Assembly: GCA_030656215.1 (NCBI GenBank)
Contig: JAUSOD010000061.1
Span: forward strand, 1 to 37,549
DNA from: Azoarcus sp.
GTDB lineage: Bacteria; Pseudomonadota; Gammaproteobacteria; Burkholderiales; Rhodocyclaceae
Direction of reading: 5' to 3'
DNA length: 37,549 bases
Part shown: piece after piece, positions 13,399-22,110 of the stretch
Position numbering within the stretch: the first letter of the stretch is position 1
Layout: the number at the start of each line of letters is the position of its first letter
Notes under the pieces: generated by a model
Database searches by the model: none
Told to the model about the DNA's origin: nothing
Seen by the model: only the letters and a program-made list of their open reading frames with translations
Made by a program: the position numbers and the translations under genes

Positions 13399-15222
13399 AT
13401 GTCCATTCATCCCACCCTTCAATCCGTCACCGAGCGCATCCGGGCACGCAGCGCGGCGTCGCGCCAGCGCTATCTGCAGCGTATCGACGACGCTTCGCGT
13501 GTCGGCCCCCTGCGCGGGTCCCTGTCATGTACCAATCTTGCGCACGGTTTCGCGGCGGCACCGGCGGGCGACAAGATCATGCTGCGCGAGCAGCGCCGGC
13601 CGAACATCGCCATTGTGTCTTCCTACAATGACATGCTGTCGGCACACCAGCCGATGCAGGTGTATCCGGAGTGGATCAAGGAGGCGGCGCGCGAGGCCGG
13701 CGCCACCGCACAGTTCGCCGGCGGCGTGCCGGCGATGTGCGACGGAGTCACCCAGGGTCAGCCCGGCATGGAGTTGTCGCTGTTTTCACGCGATGTGATC
13801 GCGATGGCCACCGCGGTGGCGCTGTCGCACAACATGTTCGACGCCGCACTGTGCCTGGGGGTGTGCGACAAGATTGTTCCCGGATTGCTGATCGGCGCGC
13901 TCGCTTTCGGCCATCTGCCGACGATCTTCGTGCCTGCGGGGCCGATGGGCTCGGGTCTGTCGAACAAGGAGAAGGCGGCAATCCGCCAGCGCTACGCCGC
14001 GGGCGAAATCGGCAAGGCCGAGCTGCTCGAGGCTGAAACCCGCGCTTACCATTCGGCCGGCACCTGCACCTTCTACGGCACCGCCAACAGCAACCAGATG
14101 TTGATGGAGGTGATGGGTCTGCATCTGCCGGGCGCGGCCTTCGTTTCACCAGGTACCGCGTTGCGTGAGGCGCTGACGCGCGAGGCGGCGCGCCAGGCCG
14201 CAGTGATCAGCCGCGAGGGCAGCCGATTTACACCGGTCGGGCGGATGATCGACGAACGCAGCATCGTCAATGCCATCGTCGGCCTGCTGGCGACCGGCGG
14301 CTCCACCAATCACACCCTCCATCTGGTGGCAATCGCACGCGCGGCGGGCATCGTCATCGACTGGAACGACTTCGACGAGCTGTCGTCCTGCGTGCCCCTA
14401 CTGGCCCGCGTCTATCCCAACGGCAGCGCGGACGTGAATGCCTTTCACGCCGCGGGCGGAACGGGTTTTCTCATCGGCGCCCTGCTCGATGCCGATCTGT
14501 TGCATGAAGACGTCGATACGGTGGTCGGTCGCGGCCTGTCGCGGTACCGGACGCAGGCGGTGCTCGAGGACGGGCGGCTGCAGTGGCTGCCGAGCCCGGC
14601 CGAGAGCGGTGATACCAGCGTGCTGGTTGCGGCGGGGCAGGCCTTTTCCGCCGATGGCGGGCTCAAGGTACTCGACGGCAACCTGGGGCGCGCAGTCACC
14701 AAGGTGTCGGCGGTGAGTCCGGATCTGCGGGTGGTCGAAGCGCCGGCGCGCGTGTTCGAGTCGCAGGAGGGGCTGATCGAGGCCTACAAGCGCGGTGAGC
14801 TCGACGGCGATTTCGTCGCCGTGGTGCGCTTCCAGGGCCCCAAAGCCAACGGCATGCCCGAGCTCCACGGCCTGACCCCGACGCTGGCCAACCTGCTCGA
14901 CAAGGGGCAGCGCGTGGCGCTGGTGACCGATGGCCGCATGTCGGGCGCGTCGGGCAAGGTGCCGTCGGCGATTCATGTGACCCCCGAAGCCTGCGATGGC
15001 GGCGCGCTCGCCCGCGTGCGCGACGGCGACATCATTCGCGTCGATGCGGAGACGGGCGTGCTGGAGGTCAAGCTCTCCGCCGACGAGCTGGCGCGGCGGC
15101 CGCTTGCAACGGCTGATCTCGCCGGCAATCAGACCGGCATGGGGCGCGAGCTGTTCGGCAGCTTCCGCGCGGTCGTGTCCGGAGCAGAAGACGGGGCGAT
15201 GACGTTCGGGCTGTCCGCCTGA
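13399..15222 (+). CDS. edd: 6-phosphogluconate dehydratase
   Basis: Edd is the first dedicated Entner-Doudoroff enzyme and dehydrates 6-phosphogluconate to 2-keto-3-deoxy-6-phosphogluconate (KDPG). It belongs to the IlvD/Edd iron-sulfur dehydratase family. The 607-residue protein has the family signatures [17 protein letters not shown] and [18 protein letters not shown]. It also has [32 protein letters not shown] and [20 protein letters not shown], which contain Cys residues able to hold the cluster. The ATG at 13399 is preferred; a GTG at 13387 in frame has no better ribosome site and adds four residues. Length is normal for Edd (about 600). It heads the plus-strand edd-eda-hexR operon, divergent from zwf. 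Confidence 0.96.
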   Translation: MSIHPTLQSVTERIRARSAASRQRYLQRIDDASRVGPLRGSLSCTNLAHGFAAAPAGDKIMLREQRRPNIAIVSSYNDMLSAHQPMQVYPEWIKEAAREAGATAQFAGGVPAMCDGVTQGQPGMELSLFSRDVIAMATAVALSHNMFDAALCLGVCDKIVPGLLIGALAFGHLPTIFVPAGPMGSGLSNKEKAAIRQRYAAGEIGKAELLEAETRAYHSAGTCTFYGTANSNQMLMEVMGLHLPGAAFVSPGTALREALTREAARQAAVISREGSRFTPVGRMIDERSIVNAIVGLLATGGSTNHTLHLVAIARAAGIVIDWNDFDELSSCVPLLARVYPNGSADVNAFHAAGGTGFLIGALLDADLLHEDVDTVVGRGLSRYRTQAVLEDGRLQWLPSPAESGDTSVLVAAGQAFSADGGLKVLDGNLGRAVTKVSAVSPDLRVVEAPARVFESQEGLIEAYKRGELDGDFVAVVRFQGPKANGMPELHGLTPTLANLLDKGQRVALVTDGRMSGASGKVPSAIHVTPEACDGGALARVRDGDIIRVDAETGVLEVKLSADELARRPLATADLAGNQTGMGRELFGSFRAVVSGAEDGAMTFGLSA

Positions 15223-15269
15223 GCGCCGTCGAGACTAAGCGAAAACAGAATCCACCATAGAGGTTGTTC

Positions 15270-15911
15270 ATGGACTCAAAGGAAATGATGCTGGATGGCA
15301 TCCTGGGGCTCGGCCCCGTCATGCCGGTGCTGGTGATCGAAAATGTGGCCGACGCCGTACCGCTGGCGCGGGCGCTGGTCGATAACGGCATTCGTGTGCT
15401 GGAGGTCACCTTGCGTACCCCCAATGCGTTGGCTGCGATCGCCTGCCTGGCCGAAGCCGTGCCCGAGGCGGTGGTGGGCGCCGGCACGGTCGTGTCGCCC
15501 GAGCAGCTTGCTGCGGTCGAACGTGCCGGAGCGCGCTTCGCGGTGTCGCCCGGGCTTACCCCCAGGCTTATCGCCGCCGCCCGCGATACCGCGCTGCCGC
15601 TGCTGCCGGGGGTGATGACGGCGTCCGAGGCGATGACCGCGGCGGAGAACGGCTTCACCCGCCTGAAACTGTTCCCGGCCCAGCAGGCTGGCGGCGTAGG
15701 CATGCTCAAGGCGCTGTATGGTCCCTTGCCCGAGCTGCGCTTCTGCCCGACCGGGGGCGTGACAGTGGATAATGCGTGCGAGTTTCTCGCGCTGCCGAAT
15801 GTGATGTGCGTTGGCGGGTCGTGGCTCGCCCCCGATGCATTGATGCGTTCCCGGGACTGGGCCGAGATCGGGCGGCGCGCCCGGGCAGCATCGGTGCTAC
15901 GCCCTCGCTGA
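15270..15911 (+). CDS. eda: KDPG aldolase (2-keto-3-deoxy-6-phosphogluconate aldolase)
   Basis: Eda splits KDPG into pyruvate and glyceraldehyde-3-phosphate, completing the upper Entner-Doudoroff pathway. The 213-residue class I aldolase has [13 protein letters not shown] with the catalytic Glu, [34 protein letters not shown] with the Schiff-base Lys, and [11 protein letters not shown] for phosphate binding. The ATG at 15270 is chosen because GAGG lies seven bases upstream; a TTG at 15264 in the same frame would add two residues. Forty-seven bases separate it from edd. The glucokinase-like/HexR gene follows after 56 bases. Confidence 0.95.
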   Translation: MDSKEMMLDGILGLGPVMPVLVIENVADAVPLARALVDNGIRVLEVTLRTPNALAAIACLAEAVPEAVVGAGTVVSPEQLAAVERAGARFAVSPGLTPRLIAAARDTALPLLPGVMTASEAMTAAENGFTRLKLFPAQQAGGVGMLKALYGPLPELRFCPTGGVTVDNACEFLALPNVMCVGGSWLAPDALMRSRDWAEIGRRARAASVLRPR

Positions 15912-15919
15912 GGCGAGAC

Positions 15920-15950
15920 GGTGGTGGAACCGGGCGGCGCATCCATCACC
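15920..15950 (+). other. stem-loop in the leader of the hexR fusion gene
   Basis: GGTGGTGG (15920-15927) and CCATCACC (15943-15950) can form an eight-pair stem with one G-U pair. It lies between eda and the fusion gene and just ahead of its GGAAAG ribosome site. It could tune translation or transcript stability of the regulator; no function is shown. Confidence 0.25.
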
Positions 15951-15967
15951 GAAAATTGGAAAGCACT

Positions 15968-17887
15968 ATGGGACGAGTAGAGGATCTGAACCAGGATCTG
16001 GACCAGGATCTGGGCCGGCTGAGGCGCACGCAAGCGTATGCCGGCGGACCGCGGCTGATCGCCAATGTCGGCGCGAGCAGCGCCCGGTTCGCGCTGGAGA
16101 CGGCCCCCGGGCGTTTCGTGCAGGCTCGCAGCTTTGCCTGTTCGGATCATGCCGGCATCGTCGAGGTCTGCCGTGCCTATCTGGCGACCATCGAAGGCCC
16201 CGCGCCGATTCACGGGGTGATGGCGCTGGCCACGCCGATCGAGGGCGACCTGGTGCGCCTGACCAATCGCGACTGGATGTTCTCGATCGAAGCCACCCGC
16301 GCCGAACTCGGTTTGCAGACCCTGCTGGCGGTAAATGATTTCATGGCCATGGCCATGGCTTTGCCGCGGCTGCGCGATGAGGACCGGCACCAGGTCGGGG
16401 GCGGCAGTCCGCGTGCCGACGGCGTGATCGGCTTGCTGGGCGCCAGCACCGGGCTCGGTGCATCGGCGCTGATACCGCGTGGCGGGCGCTGGATCACGCT
16501 GGCATCCGAGGGCGGGCATGTGAGTTTTTCGCCCTCCAACGAAACCGAACTCACCATCCTGCGCCACGCCTGGAAAACCTGGCCTCACGTGTCGGCCGAG
16601 CGCCTGATTTCGGCCTCCGGGCTGGTTCTGATGCACGAGGCGCTGGCGGCTGCCGAAGGGCACGCAGCCGCATCGGCGGCACTGGGCCCGGAGGAGATCA
16701 TTCGGCGCGGACTGGAGGAGGGCGACGCGTTGTGCGTGAGGGTGCTCGAGTGCTTCTGCGAGATGCTGGGCACTCAGGCCGCGAACCTGGCGGTGACGCT
16801 TAACGCGACCGGTGGAATCTATGTCGGCAGCACGCTCATTCGCCTCCTCGGCGATTTTTTCGCGCGCTCGAATTTTCGTCGTGCCTTCGAGAACAAGGGG
16901 CGCTTCTCCGGGTTTGCCGCATCGGTGCCGACCTACATGATCCTGACCGACCAGTGCTCCCTGCTCGGCGCGGCCCAAGTGCTGCGCGACCATCTCGACG
17001 ATCAGTCCGGATCCGGCATGCTGCTGGATCGCATCCGCGCCGAGATGTCGACCCTGACCCCGGCCGAGCGCCGCGTGGCGGCCCTGGTGCTGGAGCAGCC
17101 ACGCACGGTGCTCAACGAACCGGTGGCCGGGATCGCGGCGAAGGCCGACGTGAGCCAGCCGACGGTGATCCGCTTCTGTCGCTCGCTCGGCCTGCAGGGC
17201 CTGTCGGACTTCAAGCTCAAGCTCGCGTCCGGGCTCACTGGCGCGGTGCCGGTGCAGCACAGTCAGGTCCGGGTGGACGACAATGCCGGCGACCTCGTCA
17301 GCAAGGTGCTGGACAACACCACCTCGGCAATCATGAAGCTGCGCGACGAGCTCGATGCAAAGGCGGTGGATAGTGCCATCGGCATGCTGTCCGCCGCGCG
17401 CCGTATCGAACTCTACGGGGTGGGCAACTCGAGCGTGGCCGCGCTCGATGGGCAGCACAAGTTCTTCCGCTTCAGTATCCCGACCAATGCCTACATCGAC
17501 TCCCACATCCAGTTGATGGCGGCGGGCATGCTCGCCAAGGGTGACGTCGTGGTGGCGATCTCGAAGTCGGGCAATCTGCCCGAGATCCTGCAGGCCGCCG
17601 ACGCAGCCCTGCAAGCCGGCGCCAGCGTGATCGCCATCACCGCCGCGGGTTCGCCGCTGGCGCGCCGCGCCACGGTGGCGCTCGAGGTGAAGCATCAGGA
17701 GCAGGGCGCGGGCTATCTGTCGATGGTGTCCCGCATCCTGCATCTGCTACTGATCGACATCCTTGCTGTCGGCGTTGCGATGCGCCGGATTTCCACGGCC
17801 GGCGAAGCGCGGGAGGAAACCGACCTGCATCGCGAACTCGAGCTGCTGCAGGCGCGGTTTGAGGCGCTCATCTCGCACGCGAGCTAG
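15968..17887 (+). CDS. hexR: fusion of a glucokinase-like domain and HexR (RpiR-family) regulator
   Basis: The 639-residue protein has three parts. A Glk-family domain spans about 27-345, an RpiR-type helix-turn-helix about 350-425 (LTPAERRVAALVLEQ ... VSQPTVIRFCRSLGLQG), and a SIS sugar-phosphate domain about 465-600 (IELYGVGNSSVAALDG ... DVVVAISKSGNLPEILQ). HexR proteins repress zwf/edd-type genes and release DNA on binding KDPG; such Glk-HexR fusions are known in Burkholderiales. Here the kinase motifs are altered: NVGASSARF (33-41) replaces DxGGTNARF, GASTGLG (158-164) replaces GAGTGLG or GPGTGLG, SASGL replaces SGPGL (215-219), and YVGSTLIR (285-292) replaces IGGGIVPR. Residues expected to touch glucose remain (Asn123, Asp124, Glu181, His184, Glu211). 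I infer a sensor or weak kinase. The start at 15968 has GGAAAG upstream; the longer frame from 15776 overlaps eda. Confidence 0.9.
   Translation: MGRVEDLNQDLDQDLGRLRRTQAYAGGPRLIANVGASSARFALETAPGRFVQARSFACSDHAGIVEVCRAYLATIEGPAPIHGVMALATPIEGDLVRLTNRDWMFSIEATRAELGLQTLLAVNDFMAMAMALPRLRDEDRHQVGGGSPRADGVIGLLGASTGLGASALIPRGGRWITLASEGGHVSFSPSNETELTILRHAWKTWPHVSAERLISASGLVLMHEALAAAEGHAAASAALGPEEIIRRGLEEGDALCVRVLECFCEMLGTQAANLAVTLNATGGIYVGSTLIRLLGDFFARSNFRRAFENKGRFSGFAASVPTYMILTDQCSLLGAAQVLRDHLDDQSGSGMLLDRIRAEMSTLTPAERRVAALVLEQPRTVLNEPVAGIAAKADVSQPTVIRFCRSLGLQGLSDFKLKLASGLTGAVPVQHSQVRVDDNAGDLVSKVLDNTTSAIMKLRDELDAKAVDSAIGMLSAARRIELYGVGNSSVAALDGQHKFFRFSIPTNAYIDSHIQLMAAGMLAKGDVVVAISKSGNLPEILQAADAALQAGASVIAITAAGSPLARRATVALEVKHQEQGAGYLSMVSRILHLLLIDILAVGVAMRRISTAGEAREETDLHRELELLQARFEALISHAS
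15983..16013 (+). repeat. 12-base tandem repeat in the 5' end of the hexR fusion
   Basis: GATCTGAACCAG and GATCTGGACCAG follow one another, then a partial third copy (GATCTGG). This encodes the repeated DLNQ/DLDQ/DLG at residues 6-16. It lies before the kinase-like domain, so copy-number changes would keep the frame and alter only the N-terminal tail. Confidence 0.55.
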
Positions 17888-17889
17888 CA

Positions 17890-17901
17890 GGCGGGCCCGC
17901 C
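17890..17901. terminator. short GC palindrome between convergent genes
   Basis: GGCGGGCCCGCC is a perfect 12-base palindrome in the 16 bases between the stops of the hexR fusion and ppc. It could slow both polymerases, but it has no T-run and essentially no loop, so a true terminator is doubtful. Confidence 0.25.
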
Positions 17902-17903
17902 CG

Positions 17904-20672
17904 CTAACCGCTGTTGCGCAGACCGGCTGCGATGCCGTTGATCGACAGATGGATGCCGCGCTGGATGCGTTCGTCCGCGGCGCCTTCGCGCTGACGGCGC
18001 AGGAGTTCCACCTGGACGTGATTGAGCGGGTCGAGGTAGGGGAAGCGGTGACGGATCGAGCGCTTGAGCAGGGGGTTTCCGTCCAGCAGTGCCGCCTGTC
18101 CGGTGACTTGAAGCAATGCGGTGGTGGTGGCGTGATGTTCGGCGCGGATGCGGGAGAAGATCGTATCGCGCAGGCTTGCGTCGCGCACCAGGCTTGCATA
18201 GCGGCCGGCGATTGCGATGTCGCTCTTGGCCAGCACCATGTCCATGTTCGACAGCAGCGTGGCGAAGAACGGCCAGTTGCGGTGCATGGCCTGCAGTCGT
18301 TCGAGGCCGGCGTCGCCATGGCGGGCCAGGTAAGCGTCGACCGCGGCGCCGAAGCCGAACCAGCCGGGCAGCATCAGGCGGCACTGCGCCCAGCTGAACA
18401 CCCACGGAATGGCGCGCAGATCCTCGATCGCAAAGATCTGCTTGCGCGCGCTCGGGCGCGAGCCGATGTTCAGGTGAGCGATTTCGTCGATCACCGTCGA
18501 CTCGCGAAAATAGCGTTCGAAGCCGGGCGTTTCATAGACCAGGTCGCGATAGGCGCGAAATGCGGTCGCGGACAGTTCGTCCATCGCCGCAAGCCAGCAC
18601 GGCTCGGCTGTGGCTTCGCGGTCGGCCAGCAGGCTGGCTTCGAGCGTGGCCGACACCAGCACCTCGAGGGTGCGCCGGCCCACTTCCGGATTGCCATACT
18701 TCGCCGCGATCACTTCGCCCTGTTCGGTCAGGCGGATCTGGCCCTGCACCGCACCGGCGGGCTGGGCCAGGATGGCGTCGTAGCTCGGTCCGCCGCCGCG
18801 CCCGACCGAACCGCCGCGTCCGTGGAACAGGCGCAGCCGCAGGCCGTGGCGGCGAAAGGTCTCGACCAGTGCGATCTCGGCCTTGTACAGGGACCAGCCC
18901 GAGGTCAGGAAACCACCGTCCTTGTTCGAATCGGAGTAGCCGAGCATGACCTCCTGTGTCTGCGCACGCGATTCGAGCAAACGGCGGTAGTCCGGCAGCG
19001 CCAGCAGACCATCCATCACCTCGGCACTTGCCTCGAGGTCGGCGATGGTCTCGAACAAGGGCACGATATTCACCGCGAGGCGGCCTTCGCGCGGATCGAG
19101 CAGCCCGCTCTCCTTCAGCAACAGGGCGACTTCCAGGACGTCCGAGACCCCTTCGGCCTTGGAGATGATGCAGTTGGGCACGGCTGCCGGTCCAAAGCGC
19201 CGATGGGCATCGCGCGCAACGCGCAGGATCGCCAGTTCGTCGGCCGTCTCCTGCGAGTAGGTGACGAAGGGCGAATGCAGCGGGCGGCTCGAGGCGATCT
19301 CTTTGCGCAGAAGCGCGATACGTGCCGCTTCGTCGAGACTGAGGTAGGCCGTGCCCGGGTGCGCATGTTCCAGTAGCTCGGCGACGACCCGTTCATGGAC
19401 GTCCGAATTTTGCCGCAGGTCGATCGGAGCGAGATGAAATCCGAACACCGACACCGCCCGTCGCAGTCGCCGCAAGCGTCCACGCGCGAGTGCAGTCGAC
19501 CCGTTGGCGACCAGCGACTGGTGCACCACATCGAGATCGGCACCGAGTGCCGCCGCGCTGTCGTAAGCCTGTGTCGGGCGCGGACTGTCCGGTGCGGAGG
19601 CAGGACCCGACAGCCGCTCGTGGGTTGCGGCCAGCCGCGCCTGGATGGCGCCGAGCGCACGCCGGTAGGGCTCGTCGCTGCGGTGTGGCGAATCATCGGG
19701 CGACGCTGCGGCCAATGCGAGCAGTGCCGCGGATGCCGGTACCAATTGCGACGCCAGCGACAATTGCGAGGTCAGTGTGCTCAGTTCCTGCAGGTAGTGA
19801 TTGAGTGCGCACGCAGACTGCAGGGCGAGCGTTGTGGCCAGCACCTCGGCAGTGACGAAGGGATTGCCGTCGCGATCGCCACCGATCCAGCTGCCGATGG
19901 TCAGGAAGGGCGGAAGCTCCGGGCGGATCGTATTTGCGCCAGACGCTGCCAACTGATCCTCGATCGCGGCGTAGACGCGCGGTAGTTCCGTGAAGAAGGT
20001 CTGGCGGTAGAAGCTGAGCCCGTTGGTGACTTCGTCGGAAACCGAGAGCTTGGCCGGGCGCAACATGCGCGTCTGCCACAGCGTGAGTACACCGCGCCGC
20101 AGCGCTTCGTCGTTGGCTTCACGTTCTTCGGGGGTGAGCGTCATGCGGTCGCGGGTATCGAGCAGGCGCGCGATCGCGGTCCGGCAATTCAGAATGCTCT
20201 TGCGCTGCACCTCGGTGGGGTGCGCGGTCAGGACTGCACCGATCAGTGCCGATTTGAAGAAGTCGGCCAGCGCAGCCGCATCCAGGCCATTCTCGGCCGC
20301 GCGGTTCAACGCGTGCGCAAGGCTGCCGGGTCGGGGTGCGGTGCCGGCGATCAGATGCGTGCGCGAACGGCGGATGTGATGCTGATCCTCGGCGATGTTC
20401 GCCAGGTGGGAGAAATAGCTGAAGGCGCGGACCACGTGCAGGGTGTCGTCCTCCGACAGGGTATCGAGCGCGCCCTCCAGTGCCTGGCGGGCGTCCGCAT
20501 CCTCGTCGCGGCGAAAGCGGATCGAGTGTTGGCGGATGTGCTCGATCCGGCCAAACACCTGTTCGCCTTCCTGCTCGCGCACGGTGTCGCCGAGCATGCG
20601 GCCAAGCAGGCGGATGTCCTCTCGCAGTGGGAGGTCCTTGCTTGCGTAACTCGCGTCATGGTCTTCCATCAT
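17904..20672 (-). CDS. ppc: phosphoenolpyruvate carboxylase
   Basis: Ppc adds bicarbonate to phosphoenolpyruvate to give oxaloacetate, refilling the TCA cycle during sugar growth. The roughly 922-residue protein has [15 protein letters not shown] with the catalytic His, [74 protein letters not shown], and the C-terminal [14 protein letters not shown] that carries the inhibitor/aspartate site. Three starts are possible. The ATG at 20690 overlaps the aldo/keto reductase stop (ATGA), while 20672 and 20669 lie just after AGGAG. I chose 20672, with the site spaced best for 20669. It is co-transcribed behind the reductase, and so probably under the same HexR-like promoter. Confidence 0.95.
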   Translation of the reverse strand: MMEDHDASYASKDLPLREDIRLLGRMLGDTVREQEGEQVFGRIEHIRQHSIRFRRDEDADARQALEGALDTLSEDDTLHVVRAFSYFSHLANIAEDQHHIRRSRTHLIAGTAPRPGSLAHALNRAAENGLDAAALADFFKSALIGAVLTAHPTEVQRKSILNCRTAIARLLDTRDRMTLTPEEREANDEALRRGVLTLWQTRMLRPAKLSVSDEVTNGLSFYRQTFFTELPRVYAAIEDQLAASGANTIRPELPPFLTIGSWIGGDRDGNPFVTAEVLATTLALQSACALNHYLQELSTLTSQLSLASQLVPASAALLALAAASPDDSPHRSDEPYRRALGAIQARLAATHERLSGPASAPDSPRPTQAYDSAAALGADLDVVHQSLVANGSTALARGRLRRLRRAVSVFGFHLAPIDLRQNSDVHERVVAELLEHAHPGTAYLSLDEAARIALLRKEIASSRPLHSPFVTYSQETADELAILRVARDAHRRFGPAAVPNCIISKAEGVSDVLEVALLLKESGLLDPREGRLAVNIVPLFETIADLEASAEVMDGLLALPDYRRLLESRAQTQEVMLGYSDSNKDGGFLTSGWSLYKAEIALVETFRRHGLRLRLFHGRGGSVGRGGGPSYDAILAQPAGAVQGQIRLTEQGEVIAAKYGNPEVGRRTLEVLVSATLEASLLADREATAEPCWLAAMDELSATAFRAYRDLVYETPGFERYFRESTVIDEIAHLNIGSRPSARKQIFAIEDLRAIPWVFSWAQCRLMLPGWFGFGAAVDAYLARHGDAGLERLQAMHRNWPFFATLLSNMDMVLAKSDIAIAGRYASLVRDASLRDTIFSRIRAEHHATTTALLQVTGQAALLDGNPLLKRSIRHRFPYLDPLNHVQVELLRRQREGAADERIQRGIHLSINGIAAGLRNSG

Positions 20673-20686
20673 CGACTCCTGGGTGT

Positions 20687-21694
20687 TCATTCTGTCGGTG
20701 GGGCCTGCAGCACGTGATCGATCCCGGCCAGCTCCTCGGCGGTGAACTCCAGCCGCTGCAAGGCGCCGATGGCGTCGTCGATCTGGCTTGTGCGGCTGGC
20801 GCCTATCAGCACCGAACTCATGCCGGGATGCCGCAGCACCCATGCCAGCGCCATCTGTGCAAGGGACTGACCACGAGTGCTGGCGACGGCATTCAGTTGC
20901 TCGATGCGTGCCAGCCGGACGGGGGTCACGTCCGCCGGTGTCAGGAAGTACCCGCGGGCGGCGCGTGAGTCGGTGGGTATCGTCCCGCCCAGATATTTGT
21001 CGCTCAACAGGCCCTGGGCTAGCGGCGAAAACGCGATACAGCCCACTCCTTCGTGAGCCAGCGCATCGAGCAGGCCAGTCTCGATCTCGCGGTCGAACAT
21101 GTTGTAGCGCGGTTGGTGGAGCAGGCACGGGGTTCCGAGCGCGCGCAGTGCAGCGGCGGCTTCGCGGAACAAGGCCGGCGGGTAGTTGGACAGGCCGACG
21201 TACAAGGCGCGGCCGCTGTGCACGATGTGTTCGAGTGCCGCCAAGGTTTCGTCCAGCGGTGTGTCGGGGTCGGGGCAGTGGTGATAGAAGATGTCCACGT
21301 AGTCCAGCCCGAGCCGGCGCAGGCTCTGGTCCAGGCTCGAGATCAGGTATTTGCGCGATCCGCCGACACCATAGGGACCGGGGCCCATTGGAAAGCCGGC
21401 CTTGGTCGAAATGATCAGTTCATCGCGGTAGCCGGCGAGGTCCTGGCGCAGGATTTCGCCGAAAACGGACTCCGCCGATCCGGGCGGTGGCCCGTAGTTG
21501 TTGGCGAGATCGAAGTGGGTGATGCCGAGATCGAACGCATGCCGGATCAGTTCGCGGGCATTGTCGAAACGGTCTGCATGGCCAAAGTTGTGCCACAGCC
21601 CGAGCGATACGGCGGGCAGTTTCAGGCCGCGCCGGCCGCATCGGCGGTAGGGCATCGCATCGTAGCGGCCAGAGGCCGGCAGGTAGCTGAGCAT
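20687..21694 (-). CDS. aldo/keto reductase, YghZ-like (L-glyceraldehyde 3-phosphate reductase family)
   Basis: This NADPH-dependent oxidoreductase of the aldo/keto reductase superfamily is closest in motifs to E. coli YghZ/Gpr and the Kv-beta-like group, which reduce L-glyceraldehyde-3-phosphate or methylglyoxal-type aldehydes. The 335-residue protein shows the catalytic tetrad regions: [17 protein letters not shown] (Asp and Tyr), ISTKAGF (Lys) and IFYHHCPD (His). The cofactor segment [16 protein letters not shown] is near the C-terminus. The start at 21694 ([14 protein letters not shown]) has AGGA upstream; the frame is open to 21796 but has no ribosome site there. Its ATGA overlap with ppc and a HexR-like promoter suggest detoxification of triose-phosphate by-products when the Entner-Doudoroff flux is high. 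The exact substrate is unproven. Confidence 0.85.
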   Translation of the reverse strand: MLSYLPASGRYDAMPYRRCGRRGLKLPAVSLGLWHNFGHADRFDNARELIRHAFDLGITHFDLANNYGPPPGSAESVFGEILRQDLAGYRDELIISTKAGFPMGPGPYGVGGSRKYLISSLDQSLRRLGLDYVDIFYHHCPDPDTPLDETLAALEHIVHSGRALYVGLSNYPPALFREAAAALRALGTPCLLHQPRYNMFDREIETGLLDALAHEGVGCIAFSPLAQGLLSDKYLGGTIPTDSRAARGYFLTPADVTPVRLARIEQLNAVASTRGQSLAQMALAWVLRHPGMSSVLIGASRTSQIDDAIGALQRLEFTAEELAGIDHVLQAPPTE

Positions 21695-21851
21695 TGACGG
21701 TTTCCTGATGAGTTGTCTCTCGCGGCACGGTTCGGACGGGCAGGTGTGCACCACCTGATCGCCTGTGCCACCAGGCAGCACGGCATCCTGTTTCATCTGC
21801 CCGGCAGGCCCGGTGTCGCCGAATTGTGGGTGAAGTGCGCGCCGCCAGGAA

Positions 21852-21881
21852 ATATTAAAGTAAGAAAACTACATTAAGCAA
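21852..21881 (-). promoter_or_regulatory. AKR-ppc promoter with HexR-like operator
   Basis: On the minus strand TTGCTT (-35, 21876-21881) is followed by TTAATA (17-base spacer) or TAATAT (18-base spacer) as -10 (21852-21858). The spacer holds TGTAGTTTTCTTACT (21859-21873), an imperfect HexR-like site with one perfect arm. The arrangement is the same as at the zwf promoter, including an identical -35. The transcript would have a leader of about 150 bases before the reductase start at 21694. Confidence 0.55.
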
Positions 21882-22032
21882 GTGCTTTGGGCAAAGTTTG
21901 TTAGCTCGCGACCCTCGCAGGGCGTGCTTGCCTAAAGAGTAGATTTCGAACTGTTATCTGGCCAAAAGCGCAAACAAACCATAAGCCCTGGGGCTTCGAT
22001 GCACGAGTGACGAGATTGGCGAAAGAAAAGTC

Positions 22033-22061
22033 TTGCGCTTTAAAAGTAGTTTTACTACTAT
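22033..22061 (+). promoter_or_regulatory. HexR-like operator with possible rightward promoter
   Basis: AGTAGTTTTACTACT (22045-22059) is a 15-base palindrome with six paired positions per arm. On the plus strand TTGCGC (22033-22038), 17 bases, TACTAT (22056-22061) gives the same geometry as the edd promoter, but no plus-strand gene follows: the lacI 3' end (stop at 22111) lies ahead in the opposite sense. It may instead act as a second, upstream operator for the reductase-ppc promoter about 186 bases away. Confidence 0.5.
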
Positions 22062-22110
22062 TCAGCCATCACTTCTATGAATGAGTGCATTCATGAATTC
22101 GTATCTCGAA

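Larger units (their letters stand above)
21695..22110. other. gene-free control region between the AKR-ppc operon and lacI
   Basis: These 416 bases hold no convincing gene on either strand. They contain two HexR-like operator/promoter sites (21852-21881 and 22033-22061). Small hairpins are also present: AAGCCC-TG-GGGCTT at 21983-21996, CCCT-CGC-AGGG at 21912-21922, CTTTG-GG-CAAAG at 21885-21896, and ATGAATG-AGTG-CATTCAT at 22077-22094. The stretch is more AT-rich than the flanking genes. Confidence 0.6.

Noticed and set aside
15068-17743. Very long open frame on the minus strand (about 890 codons) opposite edd, eda and the hexR fusion.
   Set aside because: It is antisense to three clearly conserved genes and its residues (rich in His, Arg, Gln, Gly) are typical of the reverse of high-GC coding DNA; no motif or ribosome site.
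17904-21128. ppc read as a 1074-residue protein starting inside the reductase gene.
   Set aside because: The first about 150 residues are a shadow of the reductase; an AGGAG site marks the true start near 20672.
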